DNA from: Saprospiraceae bacterium
GTDB lineage: Bacteria > Bacteroidota > Bacteroidia > Chitinophagales > Saprospiraceae
Length of the DNA: 64,000 nt
Direction: 5' to 3'
Assembly: GCA_016709995.1 (NCBI GenBank)
Contig: JADJLQ010000001.1
Coordinates: forward strand, 2,824,001 to 2,888,000
In this document: positions 36,840 through 45,551 of the stretch, in pieces
Layout of the letters: each line of letters begins with the position of its first letter
Position numbering within the stretch: the first letter of the stretch is position 1
Made by a program: the position numbers and the translations under genes
The notes under the pieces: model-generated
Databases searched by the model: none
What the model saw: only the letters and a program-made list of their open reading frames with translations
What the model was told of the DNA's origin: nothing

Positions 36840-37078
36840 TTGATAAATATATCATAAATGACAAAGAGAAAGATAGAATTAAGACAGAGTATCAACAATG
36901 GATAAAATCAGCTTATGTTTGAAATGATCAATAAAAAGTTACCTTTTTTTTGATTTTTTAGTGTGAAAAAAATGCCTGAAATATTCCAGGTTCGCTGAAG
37001 TCGTCTCTGCACTTTTAAGCAATGGGGTATGGCCTTTAATACTTTCGACCAGGTAAGAATATCAATGCCTGGATACCC

Positions 37079-38434
37079 TTAAAACAAACTATACAATCCA
37101 TAAATAGCGACAAATACGATGGACAAAATACTTAACCAAAAAAACAAATCATAGATCTTGCTCTCGGCCTGATCAAGCTTGCGCTGATATTTAAAATGAA
37201 TAGCTGCATATCCAACCAGCAAGAGTAATACTGAGCCAACCACACCACCCGATAAAATCATCAAAACGGGCAGATTGATCGTCTTGTACATGAGAACCCA
37301 CAAAGCTGGAAACAAAAATGCCAGGAAGGCAACCACTTTTTTCCTTTTGACTACATCTTTAAAATCATACCATCCCAATACACCGGTCCCATCGCTGTAC
37401 AACCTGGTCATGGCAGCACAAGTGGCAAATACACTGCTGAACAACACAAAAAATGCTCCGATGAGATAGGCTGTTTTCACGCCGGGCCCCAGGGACTCTG
37501 TATAGATCAGGGCGAGCTTTTCTATCAAAAAGTTTCCTTCCGGGATTTCTCCTCGTTTAAATAGGATGGCAGCTCCTAATAAGTAAAAAGCCGCTGTCAC
37601 CAGGGTATAAATAATCATTGCAAAAATGGCATCCAGGGTCATGACTTTGATCCATCCTTGCGCCCTGGCATTTCGCTGTGGATCATCTACTCCTGGTGTT
37701 TTAGGTCCGGTGTAAGCTGCATAACCTTTCTCCAGGCACCAATAATTGTACGCTATCGTCTCATCAGCAGCGACACCGGTGATTCCAAAGGCTCCGATAG
37801 CGACCAGGATAAGATCCGGCGGCAATTTGAATTTCATCCCATTCCATACATCACTCACCGTAAATGCATAGGGCGTTTTGCTCAACAAATAAAGAGAACC
37901 AAGTGTCAGCACGGTGAAGCAAGCTATCATGACCAATGAGCCTTTTTCAACCAGGGGATAATAGTCTTTGTAAATAAGGATGGCAGCCATCAGGGCTACG
38001 ATCACTGCCCACATAAAAGTAGAGCCCCCGCTAAACAGCATCCGGAGTACCAGGGCTGTGCTTCCCACCATGCCTCCAAGCTGAATGATTTTGAGAAATG
38101 TCAAGCCGAGGACCGTCCATACCGCCCAGGAGCTTTTCTTAAACCTGGGACCAGGTATCTTATCAAAAGCACGCATGGTGGTTTCACCACTTTGAATGGC
38201 ATGTTTGCCAAATTGGAGCTGGACAGCCACTTTGATCAAACAGCTGAGTATAATGATCCAAAATGCTGCAAATCCAGCTTTAGCTCCTAATATGGTAGTA
38301 GCTATAAGCTCACCGGAACCAACGATTGAAGCCGAGAGTATAAAACCTGGTCCTAAAAATTTAAGTTTATCAAAAAAACGGATAGGTGGTTCTTTGATGG
38401 TGTCTACGGTTATTTCGTATGGATCTTTCTGCAT
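37079..38434 (-). CDS. Nramp-family-like divalent metal transporter, divergent at the metal site
   Basis: A 451-residue protein with about eleven membrane helices and the Nramp fold (KLKFLGPGFILSASIVGSGE, IYTLVTAAFYLLGAAILF). In Nramp transporters the first helix carries DPGN and the sixth an MPH motif for Mn/Fe binding. Here the first-helix position reads VGSGE and the sixth helix region reads AIGAFGITGVAADE, so the metal ligands differ. This agrees with the Nramp-related bacterial groups thought to move Mg or other substrates. The exact substrate is unknown. It stands alone on the minus strand. Confidence 0.8.
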   Translation of the reverse strand: MQKDPYEITVDTIKEPPIRFFDKLKFLGPGFILSASIVGSGELIATTILGAKAGFAAFWIIILSCLIKVAVQLQFGKHAIQSGETTMRAFDKIPGPRFKKSSWAVWTVLGLTFLKIIQLGGMVGSTALVLRMLFSGGSTFMWAVIVALMAAILIYKDYYPLVEKGSLVMIACFTVLTLGSLYLLSKTPYAFTVSDVWNGMKFKLPPDLILVAIGAFGITGVAADETIAYNYWCLEKGYAAYTGPKTPGVDDPQRNARAQGWIKVMTLDAIFAMIIYTLVTAAFYLLGAAILFKRGEIPEGNFLIEKLALIYTESLGPGVKTAYLIGAFFVLFSSVFATCAAMTRLYSDGTGVLGWYDFKDVVKRKKVVAFLAFLFPALWVLMYKTINLPVLMILSGGVVGSVLLLLVGYAAIHFKYQRKLDQAESKIYDLFFWLSILSIVFVAIYGLYSLF

Positions 38435-38557
38435 CTGATTGTTATAAGGCTTTAAATGTAAGGATAAGCTACAAAAGAGTTTTATCCATTCCTAGCATTT
38501 TAAGGTAGCCCTTCAACGCTCAGTTTTTACACGGCCGCATACTAGCAATCCTTATAA

Positions 38558-39076
38558 TTATTGTTTTAGCCAAACATCGATCGAAGCAAGGTTGGGATTG
38601 GAAGATACTAAAGTGACTTCGGGATACAAGCTTAGCAGATACTCTACCTCCTGTTTTAAAATTCCCTGGCCTACACCATGAATGATTCTAATATGAGGCA
38701 GCCCCTTGTCTACAGCATGTTCTAAAAATCTTTCACATATATCTTTTTGAAAATCGAGGATACTGCCCTGGTCATGAGAAAACAAGTTTCGCAGCAATTC
38801 GTAATGCAAGTCTATAGTATCTGTGAACAGGTATTCTGTTATACCGCCCGAGTCCGGAATATAGGCATCTTCAGAGGACCTTTTATATTCGATAGATTCC
38901 GGGATATCTTCGTCCTGGCTGATCTCCAGCTCCTCTGAGTTAAATGAAATCAGCCGATCATCTTTCATCCTAAGGACCATTTTTCCGCCTGGATCTTGTT
39001 TTTCAAACCGGCCCCTTTGACCTGAAGCCATCACACGCAACCAGTCGCCTACCCATAATTCATCTGCCTTAATCAT
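38558..39076 (-). CDS. Smr domain protein (DUF2027-type)
   Basis: A 172-residue protein with an N-terminal beta-barrel-like segment (ADELWVGDWLRVMASGQRG) and a C-terminal Smr domain: TIDLHYELL, FLEHAVDKGLPHIRIIHGVGQGILKQEVEYLLS. The conserved DLH and HGxGxG motifs are the ones that bind or cut nucleic acid in MutS2 and stand-alone Smr proteins. Its combination with the short N-terminal domain is typical of Bacteroidota DUF2027 proteins. No interacting gene is adjacent; a role in RNA or DNA processing is inferred. Confidence 0.82.
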   Translation of the reverse strand: MIKADELWVGDWLRVMASGQRGRFEKQDPGGKMVLRMKDDRLISFNSEELEISQDEDIPESIEYKRSSEDAYIPDSGGITEYLFTDTIDLHYELLRNLFSHDQGSILDFQKDICERFLEHAVDKGLPHIRIIHGVGQGILKQEVEYLLSLYPEVTLVSSNPNLASIDVWLKQ

Positions 39077-39733
39077 TGGTGAATAGCGCTTTATTTTTTG
39101 AGTGATTTGCGAAGTTGCGTCATTGGAACGATCCGTTTTTCAGGGAACTCACGGAGATAAACTTCGACAGAAATGGCTTTGGAATGCATGGAAGCTTTAT
39201 TGTTGGTTGTTTTATTCCAAATATATTAAAAAAGGATCCACACTCAAAATCAAGCAATAGATCAGAAGGGCCAGCTTGAGTTGCAACATTGCACTTTGTC
39301 TGACGATTCTATCCAATCTGGTACGTGTAGGTAATTACTGTGTTAGTGTGAGGATGTAAACTAAAAGCAGGACTGAGGCAATCAACACCAACATTTTAAG
39401 CCATCTCAAATCCTGTAAATAAAGATATTTCATATTGCGATTAAAACGCAAATGTAAGCTGGTAAGTTTGAGATTTCAGAATTAAATTTGTCAACTCTTT
39501 GTTAAATTTTGTATTTACAGAATATTAAGTATTAAAATTGAATAAATCAGAATATAATAATATATCTACAGTTAATTTTAGATTAGAATTGGTTAATTTA
39601 GGTGTACAACCTGATAGTCATTTGATTTGGCAATGCCCCAGGAAAAGGAGGATAATGGGTACAAAATGCTTGGCACCCTAAAGAATTAGGCGGTTTCGAT
39701 AGAAGATTACTGGGGCTAGTCAATCACCATTGA
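39077..39733. other. Intergenic stretch, holds a possible interrupted small membrane ORF
   Basis: About 650 bases between two minus-strand genes. The only structure I support is a possible small membrane reading frame at 39212-39433, listed separately. The rest is AT-rich, notably 39480-39600, and has no clear promoter or hairpin. Confidence 0.4.
39212..39433 (-). pseudogene. Possible two-helix small membrane protein interrupted by an in-frame stop
   Basis: From an ATG at 39433 the minus strand reads MKYLYLQDLRWLKMLVLIA then VLLLVYILTLTQ, then a TAA at 39335-39337; the same frame continues with LPTRTRLDRIVRQSAMLQLK and a second hydrophobic segment (LALLIYCLILSVDPFLIYLE) before a TAA at 39212-39214. 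Both halves look like membrane helices, and the linker is basic, as in small two-helix proteins. Either this is one small gene broken by a nonsense change or two tiny ORFs by chance. I do not recognise a family. Confidence 0.3.
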
Positions 39734-40390
39734 CTATTCATCGTCGGATTTCTTCTTCTTTTTGAATTGCCCTTCTTTCCAGGCATCGAAGAATTTTTTC
39801 CAAGCCACCACATTAAAGAGGTTTATAGGTTTATACTGGCCTGCATAATAATAATTCTGCACTACCTGCTGTTGGTAATTGCTAAAGTTTTCACCTCCAT
39901 CCCTAGGGAGTGATTTTCTGAGGTTAGCCATAGCATTGTTTGCAAGATTTTTGGCTGCAATCTCCCTCATTTTGTCTGACACATCGAGTGCTAGAAACTC
40001 CAATTTAAAATGTTCTCTACTAGGCCAGGGGTAAATCACCGTTTCAGGCAAGGTGAGTGTATCACTGTAAAGGATCTGGAATACCGAATACCGATTATCC
40101 TTGAGATCTACAGCAACTTCATAATGAGCAGATTTAAACCCTACAGCACTAAAAACCAGTTTGTCGCCTTTTTGCACTACCAGGGAGAAAAAACCATTGC
40201 GATCTGCATAAGTACCTCGACGCGTATTTTCGACACCTACGTGGGCATAAGGTATTGGCAGGGGTTCGTTTTTCTGATCAGTGACCACCATGCCGCTGAA
40301 TTGCACCAGGTTGCTATCAATATAATTCTGGCCCCACAAACCAATAGTGATCAAAAAAAAAGCCAGAGATAATAGATTCCTGTGATGCAT
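39734..40390 (-). CDS. Exported carboxypeptidase-regulatory-like domain protein
   Basis: A 218-residue exported protein with a signal peptide (LLSLAFFLITIGLWG before QNYID). Residues about 30-110 form a carboxypeptidase-regulatory-like beta-sandwich (FSGMVVTDQKNEPLPIPYAHV, RRGTYADRNGFFSLVVQKGD). The C-terminal half is charged, with a lysine-rich tail (QFKKKKKSDDE). The sandwich domain occurs at the N-terminus of many TonB-linked receptors, but here there is no barrel. Similar short proteins are frequent in Bacteroidota; the function is unknown. Confidence 0.85.
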   Translation of the reverse strand: MHHRNLLSLAFFLITIGLWGQNYIDSNLVQFSGMVVTDQKNEPLPIPYAHVGVENTRRGTYADRNGFFSLVVQKGDKLVFSAVGFKSAHYEVAVDLKDNRYSVFQILYSDTLTLPETVIYPWPSREHFKLEFLALDVSDKMREIAAKNLANNAMANLRKSLPRDGGENFSNYQQQVVQNYYYAGQYKPINLFNVVAWKKFFDAWKEGQFKKKKKSDDE

Positions 40391-40862
40391 TTAGGCTACA
40401 AAATACTTGTAATAATTCATATGTACCAACGAAGCGGGCAAAGTATATGATTGCAATAGAATTGGTTTAACTTGAATTTAACGGAGACAAGGGCGGAAGA
40501 AATTTCCAAATATATTAAGATAGTAATTATTAAAATATATAAAGCTTTGAAGAATTTACTATTACATGCGATTTATCCTAAATGATCATATCCGAAAAAA
40601 GTCTATTCGAATAGCTATTTAAACTTCACACAAATGAACAAGGGTTATAAAACTACCAGATGACTGAATAAGGATTGAAAACAAAAATGATTTACCTGTC
40701 AACCTCCTCTCGGATTTGCCAATAGATGATCTTCGGATGATTCAGTCCACGGTAAGCAGCGCATATTTTCCATATACTTTATTTTAATTTCTCTTATTGA
40801 ATTATTAATCTAAGGTTCTATACTTAGGCTAGAATTAACTATGTTTAGGAAAATATTTTTTT
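40391..40862. other. Intergenic stretch without a recognised feature
   Basis: About 470 AT-rich bases between divergent genes. I see no gene, no clear terminator and only imperfect promoter-like boxes (for example TATGTTTA near 40841). Probably the regulatory region of the two flanking genes. Confidence 0.4.
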
Positions 40863-41885
40863 ATGAAGTCGCTCATTTTATCGGTCATTAGTTTAGTGTT
40901 TTATGCTGCTTGCAGAAATGCTTCGGTAGATCCGACAGTACTTACCCTTGCTCAATATCATCAAGTCAGTACACCCGGAGTCCAGTCAGGAGGTATCAGG
41001 ATGATTCCGATCCATACTCCAAAAGGTGATTTTAAAGTATGGACTAAAACTATTGGGCACCATCCTACCATCAAAGTATTATTGTTGCATGGAGGACCAG
41101 GCTCTACCCACGAATATTGGGAATGTGCAGAGAGTTTTTTCCCACGGGAAGGCATCGAGTTTATACTGTATGATCAGTTAGGATCACATTATTCTGATCA
41201 GCCGATGGATAGCTCACTCTGGACTAATGAAAGGTTTGTAGAAGAAGTAGAGCAGGTGCGCCAGGCATTACAACTGGATGAAAACAATTTTTACCTCGTT
41301 GGTCACAGTTGGGGAGGGATCCTGGCGATGGACTATGCACTCAAATATCAACAACATATCAAAGGTCTGATCATCTCCAATATGATGTCTGACTGTGTCG
41401 CTTATGATCGTTACGCTGCTGATGTGCTATCGAAACAAATGGATCCAATCGTTTTAGATTCCATCATGCTACTCGAATCTCAAGGCAAGTATTCAGATCC
41501 AAGATATATGGGTTTGCTTTTGCCGCATTTTTACAAAAAACATCTTTGCCGATTAGACGAATGGCCCGATCCGGTCAATCGAAATTTTGCTCATACCAAT
41601 AGCCAGGTCTATGTACTGATGCAAGGTCCATCTGAGTTTGGTATCAGCGGAAGACTTGAAAACTGGGATCGCTCCAAGGAACTCAAGAATATCAATGTTC
41701 CCACTTTAGTAATCGGCGCAACCCACGACACGATGGATCCTGAACATATGAAGTGGATGTCAACCCAGTTTCCAAATGGAAGATTTTTACTCTGCCCAAA
41801 TGGCAGTCATATGGCCATGTGGGATGACCAGGAGGTTTATTTCAAGGGATTGATCTCCTTTCTAAAGGAAGTAGATAAAGGATAA
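40863..41885 (+). CDS. Proline-iminopeptidase-like alpha/beta hydrolase, lipoprotein
   Basis: A 340-residue hydrolase preceded by a lipoprotein signal (SVISLVFYAAC). It has the S33 signatures LLLHGGPGSTHEYW, ILYDQLGSHYSDQP and the nucleophile elbow LVGHSWGGILAMDYAL; the acid is in GATHDTMDPEHM and the His in PNGSHMAMWD. Family members remove an N-terminal proline from peptides. The lipoprotein signal puts it in the periplasm or on the outer membrane. No linked peptidase operon is visible; the ThuA fusion gene follows 149 bases downstream. Confidence 0.9.
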   Translation: MKSLILSVISLVFYAACRNASVDPTVLTLAQYHQVSTPGVQSGGIRMIPIHTPKGDFKVWTKTIGHHPTIKVLLLHGGPGSTHEYWECAESFFPREGIEFILYDQLGSHYSDQPMDSSLWTNERFVEEVEQVRQALQLDENNFYLVGHSWGGILAMDYALKYQQHIKGLIISNMMSDCVAYDRYAADVLSKQMDPIVLDSIMLLESQGKYSDPRYMGLLLPHFYKKHLCRLDEWPDPVNRNFAHTNSQVYVLMQGPSEFGISGRLENWDRSKELKNINVPTLVIGATHDTMDPEHMKWMSTQFPNGRFLLCPNGSHMAMWDDQEVYFKGLISFLKEVDKG

Positions 41886-42034
41886 TCCAATCTTAATCAA
41901 AGCTGATCCGGTATCCGGCTTCATCCATCCTGATGTGTCGTAACCAGATAGTTTTTGTGCTTTTTATGAGTATTTTTTACAATAAAATAGGCCTATTTTT
42001 ACCCTCCTTACATTAAACCTTAATACTTGTCATC

Positions 42035-45000
42035 ATGCGAATGTTTTTGCTGCTCCTTTTTACTTTGGTTTTTATAGCTCCGTTCCAACAGTCCTGCACC
42101 TCTACGGGGGGGCATCATATCCTCGTGTTTTCTTATACTACAGGGTATAGACATGCCTCCATCGAACCGGGTCAGGCAGCCATCAAAAAACTTGGTCAGG
42201 AACACGGTTTTGAAGTAAGTATAAGCGAAGACCCAACTGTTTTCACAGATGAATCTCTAAGCCAATATGCTGCCATCGTTTTTTTGAGTACTACCGGAGA
42301 TATTCTCAATAGTCAGCAGGAAGCAGCGTTTATGCGATATATCCAGGCAGGTGGGGGATATGTGGGAGTACACGCTGCTGCCGATACGGAGTATAGTTGG
42401 CCCTGGTATGGCAAACTGGCAGGAGCCTATTTTCACAGCCATCCCAAGCAAGCCAATGCCGCCATCAAGATCACTTGTGATGGATCGGCAGCCTGTAAGG
42501 ACTTGCCATCGGTCTGGTCAAGGTGGGATGAGTGGTACAACTACCGGGATGTACAGCCGGATCTCCATGTGATTGCCTCGTTAGACGAGACTTCTTATGA
42601 AGGGGGTAATATGCAGGGTAATCATCCTATCGCCTGGTATCACGAGTTTGATGGAGGACGGGCATTTTATACCGGTCTCGGCCATACTGACAGCTCCTAT
42701 ATAGAGCCCGCCTTTCTCGGGCACCTCCTCGGCGGCATAGAGTATGCCATGGATCATAAAAAACTGGATTATTCCAAGGCTTATACCATCGCCATGCCTG
42801 AAGAAAACCGGTTCGAAAAATCGGTGCTGGCCGCTAACCTTGATGAGCCCATGCAAATGGATATCATGCAAGATGGCAGCGTCCTGATCGCAGAGCGAAA
42901 AGGCAATATCAAATTGTACAATCCATCGACCGGCCTCATCGAATATATCACCAGTATGCCTGTACATACCAAGTACGAAGATGGCCTATTAGGAATAGTT
43001 TTGGATCCCGCATATGAGACCAATCACTATGTGTATATGTTTTATTCTCCGGTAGGTGATATTCCGACACAACATGTATCGAGATTTGTATTAAAAGATA
43101 AGTCCCTGGATATGGCTTCCGAAAAAATCATACTCAAGATTCCTGTGCAACGAGACGAGTGTTGTCATAGTGCCGGCTATCTCAAAATCGGGGGAGATGG
43201 ATTGTTGTATATTTCAGTGGGTGACAATACCAATCCCTTTGCTTCTGATGGTTTCAATCCGATCGACGAGAGGCCGGGTCGCATGCCCTGGGATGCTCAA
43301 AAATCTTCTTCCAACACCAATGATCTCCGCGGAAAAATACTTCGCATCAGGGTTTTGCCCGACGGCAGCTATGAAATCCCTGAAGGCAATCTTTTTAAAC
43401 CCGGCACGCCTAAGACCAGGCCTGAAATATTCGTAATGGGCTGTCGCAATCCTTTTAGATTTTCCGTAGATGATCGGCGAAAACTGGTGCATTGGGGTGA
43501 TGTAGGACCCGATGCAGGACGAGACAGCCTGGGTCGCGGACCTAAGGGCTATGACTTTTTTGGTCAGGCAGGAGAAGGCGGCGGATATTATGGATGGCCC
43601 TATGTTCGTGGCAATGGTCACTCATACAATGACTATGACTTTGCTGCCCAAAAAAGTGGTCCACTCTTTGACCCAAACCATTTAGTCAATAATTCTCCTA
43701 ACAACACCGGTATGACAGACCTGCCTCCATACAAGGCTCCAAAAGTCTGGTACTCTTATGATCGCAGTCGTGAATTCCCTTTTGTGGAGATAGGAGGTAA
43801 AAATCCAATGGGTGGACCGGTATACTATAAAGAAGATTATACTCCTGCTGCAGGCTCTTTTCCTGATTATTTTGATGGGAAATTATTCATCTACGAATGG
43901 ATGCGCCGATGGATCTATGTCGTGAGTCTCGACAAAGAAAACAACTTTATCAAGTTCGATCGATTTATGGAGGGCACCACTTTTGCCAACCCGATGGACA
44001 TGAAGTTTGGGCCAGATGGATCGCTCTATGTACTCAACTATGGTACCAAATGGTTTGCGCAAAATGAAGATGCTCAATTATTCAAAATCGATTTTAATGG
44101 AGGTAATCGGAGGCCGGTGGCTAAATTTAGTGTGGATAAATATAATGGGGCAGCACCAATGACCGTCAATGTCAATGCCAGTGAATCCTCAGATGCGGAT
44201 CGCGATGACCTTAGCTACACCTGGCTGATCAATGGGGCAGAAAAGGCCCAAGGGTTAAAAGCAAAAATCGAGATCCCATCACCCGGGACCTACGATCTTC
44301 AACTTAGAGTGAATGATAAAAGTGGCGCCACAGCCCAGACCAATACCAAAATTCAAGTAGGCAATGATATGCCTCTGGTAGATATCGAAGTTTTTGGCAA
44401 CAAGACTTTTTTCTGGCCAGGTCGAAAAATACCCTATTCTATCTCCATTCAAGATAAAGAAGATGGGTCCAACGAAACCGGCACCCTTAGTCCTGCTAAC
44501 ATCCAGGTCTCCTCTGCATTTATCCAGGAAGGCCAGGACCTGGCCGCGCTCCAGGCAAGTGGACACCTGGCAGGCATGAATCAATCACCCAATGAATCTG
44601 GTCGTCTGTTAATTGAAAAGTCAGATTGCAAGACCTGCCACAGCCCGACCCAGGCTATCAATGGACCCTCCTATACCCAGGTCGCCCAACGCTATCAAGG
44701 TAAAGAAGGCATAGATAAGGTACTGGCTCATAAAGTGATCACTGGTGGTACTGGCAACTGGGGCGACCGTGCCATGGCAGCCCACCCTCAACTCAGTGAA
44801 GGAGAAGTGAAACAAATGGTCAATTATATACTCTCTTTTGCCGGGGGTTCGCAGGACAATAAAACGGCTATCTCCAATATGCTCAGTGGGGTGGTGGATG
44901 TCAAATCCTCCGGCAAGGGCAATTATGTGATCTCCGCAAGCTATACGGACAGAGGTTATAATGGGATCCCTGCTCTATCCAATCAAGCTGCCTGGACTTT

Positions 45001-45406
45001 AAAAAATAGTTTAATCCAAGCTACCGATGCAGATATCAAATCCAGCAAGGTCACCACAAATGAAGCCAATGGTGCAAAGACTATCACCCTGCATCACAAT
45101 GATTATATCGGATTGAATGACATAGATTTTAAAGACCTCAAAGGAGTCATGATGAATTATACTGCCAGCACTACAGGCAAAATAGAAGTTAGACTGGATG
45201 ATCCGGAAAACGGCACACAAATAGGTGAATTGATGGTGAGTCCCAGTGACGGTGTAGCAGGTTTAAAAGAGTTGAGCGGCATGTCAGATTTAAAATTTAC
45301 AAAAGGATTCCACGCGATCTATTTCGTATTCAAAGCTGACAAAGTGGAAGCTTCTGCAAGTTTTAAGCCTTCTGTGTTAGAGTTTAAGTTTCCGGAGAAT
45401 ATGTAG
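42035..45406 (+). CDS. Multidomain lipoprotein: ThuA + PQQ-type sugar dehydrogenase + PKD + cytochrome c + C-terminal carbohydrate-binding-like module
   Basis: A 1123-residue exported protein, probably lipidated (LVFIAPFQQSC). Domains in order: a ThuA-like domain (about 25-250; FSYTTGYRHASIEPG, GGYVGVHAAADTEY); a six-bladed glucose/sorbosone dehydrogenase-type propeller (about 260-690; VLIAERKGNIKLYNPS, DGLLGIVLDPAYE); a PKD domain (about 695-790); a c-type cytochrome domain with a CKTCH haem motif near 865 and a downstream Met-bearing segment; and a C-terminal beta-sandwich (about 960-1120) resembling carbohydrate-binding modules. Electrons from sugar oxidation could pass to the haem within one chain. 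The same architecture occurs in Bacteroidota and Planctomycetes; the substrate is unknown. Confidence 0.9.
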   Translation: MRMFLLLLFTLVFIAPFQQSCTSTGGHHILVFSYTTGYRHASIEPGQAAIKKLGQEHGFEVSISEDPTVFTDESLSQYAAIVFLSTTGDILNSQQEAAFMRYIQAGGGYVGVHAAADTEYSWPWYGKLAGAYFHSHPKQANAAIKITCDGSAACKDLPSVWSRWDEWYNYRDVQPDLHVIASLDETSYEGGNMQGNHPIAWYHEFDGGRAFYTGLGHTDSSYIEPAFLGHLLGGIEYAMDHKKLDYSKAYTIAMPEENRFEKSVLAANLDEPMQMDIMQDGSVLIAERKGNIKLYNPSTGLIEYITSMPVHTKYEDGLLGIVLDPAYETNHYVYMFYSPVGDIPTQHVSRFVLKDKSLDMASEKIILKIPVQRDECCHSAGYLKIGGDGLLYISVGDNTNPFASDGFNPIDERPGRMPWDAQKSSSNTNDLRGKILRIRVLPDGSYEIPEGNLFKPGTPKTRPEIFVMGCRNPFRFSVDDRRKLVHWGDVGPDAGRDSLGRGPKGYDFFGQAGEGGGYYGWPYVRGNGHSYNDYDFAAQKSGPLFDPNHLVNNSPNNTGMTDLPPYKAPKVWYSYDRSREFPFVEIGGKNPMGGPVYYKEDYTPAAGSFPDYFDGKLFIYEWMRRWIYVVSLDKENNFIKFDRFMEGTTFANPMDMKFGPDGSLYVLNYGTKWFAQNEDAQLFKIDFNGGNRRPVAKFSVDKYNGAAPMTVNVNASESSDADRDDLSYTWLINGAEKAQGLKAKIEIPSPGTYDLQLRVNDKSGATAQTNTKIQVGNDMPLVDIEVFGNKTFFWPGRKIPYSISIQDKEDGSNETGTLSPANIQVSSAFIQEGQDLAALQASGHLAGMNQSPNESGRLLIEKSDCKTCHSPTQAINGPSYTQVAQRYQGKEGIDKVLAHKVITGGTGNWGDRAMAAHPQLSEGEVKQMVNYILSFAGGSQDNKTAISNMLSGVVDVKSSGKGNYVISASYTDRGYNGIPALSNQAAWTLKNSLIQATDADIKSSKVTTNEANGAKTITLHHNDYIGLNDIDFKDLKGVMMNYTASTTGKIEVRLDDPENGTQIGELMVSPSDGVAGLKELSGMSDLKFTKGFHAIYFVFKADKVEASASFKPSVLEFKFPENM

Positions 45407-45551
45407 GTCATTTTTATTTAAAAGGAAAAAAATTTTACTCTGTAGGATTTGGACCGTCTTCTCCAGGTTCGCCAGGAAAGCTATCAATACTTAGCAAGCC
45501 CTATACACCATCTGAAAGTCAATTCACCAAATAAATTATTATTTTAAAGGT

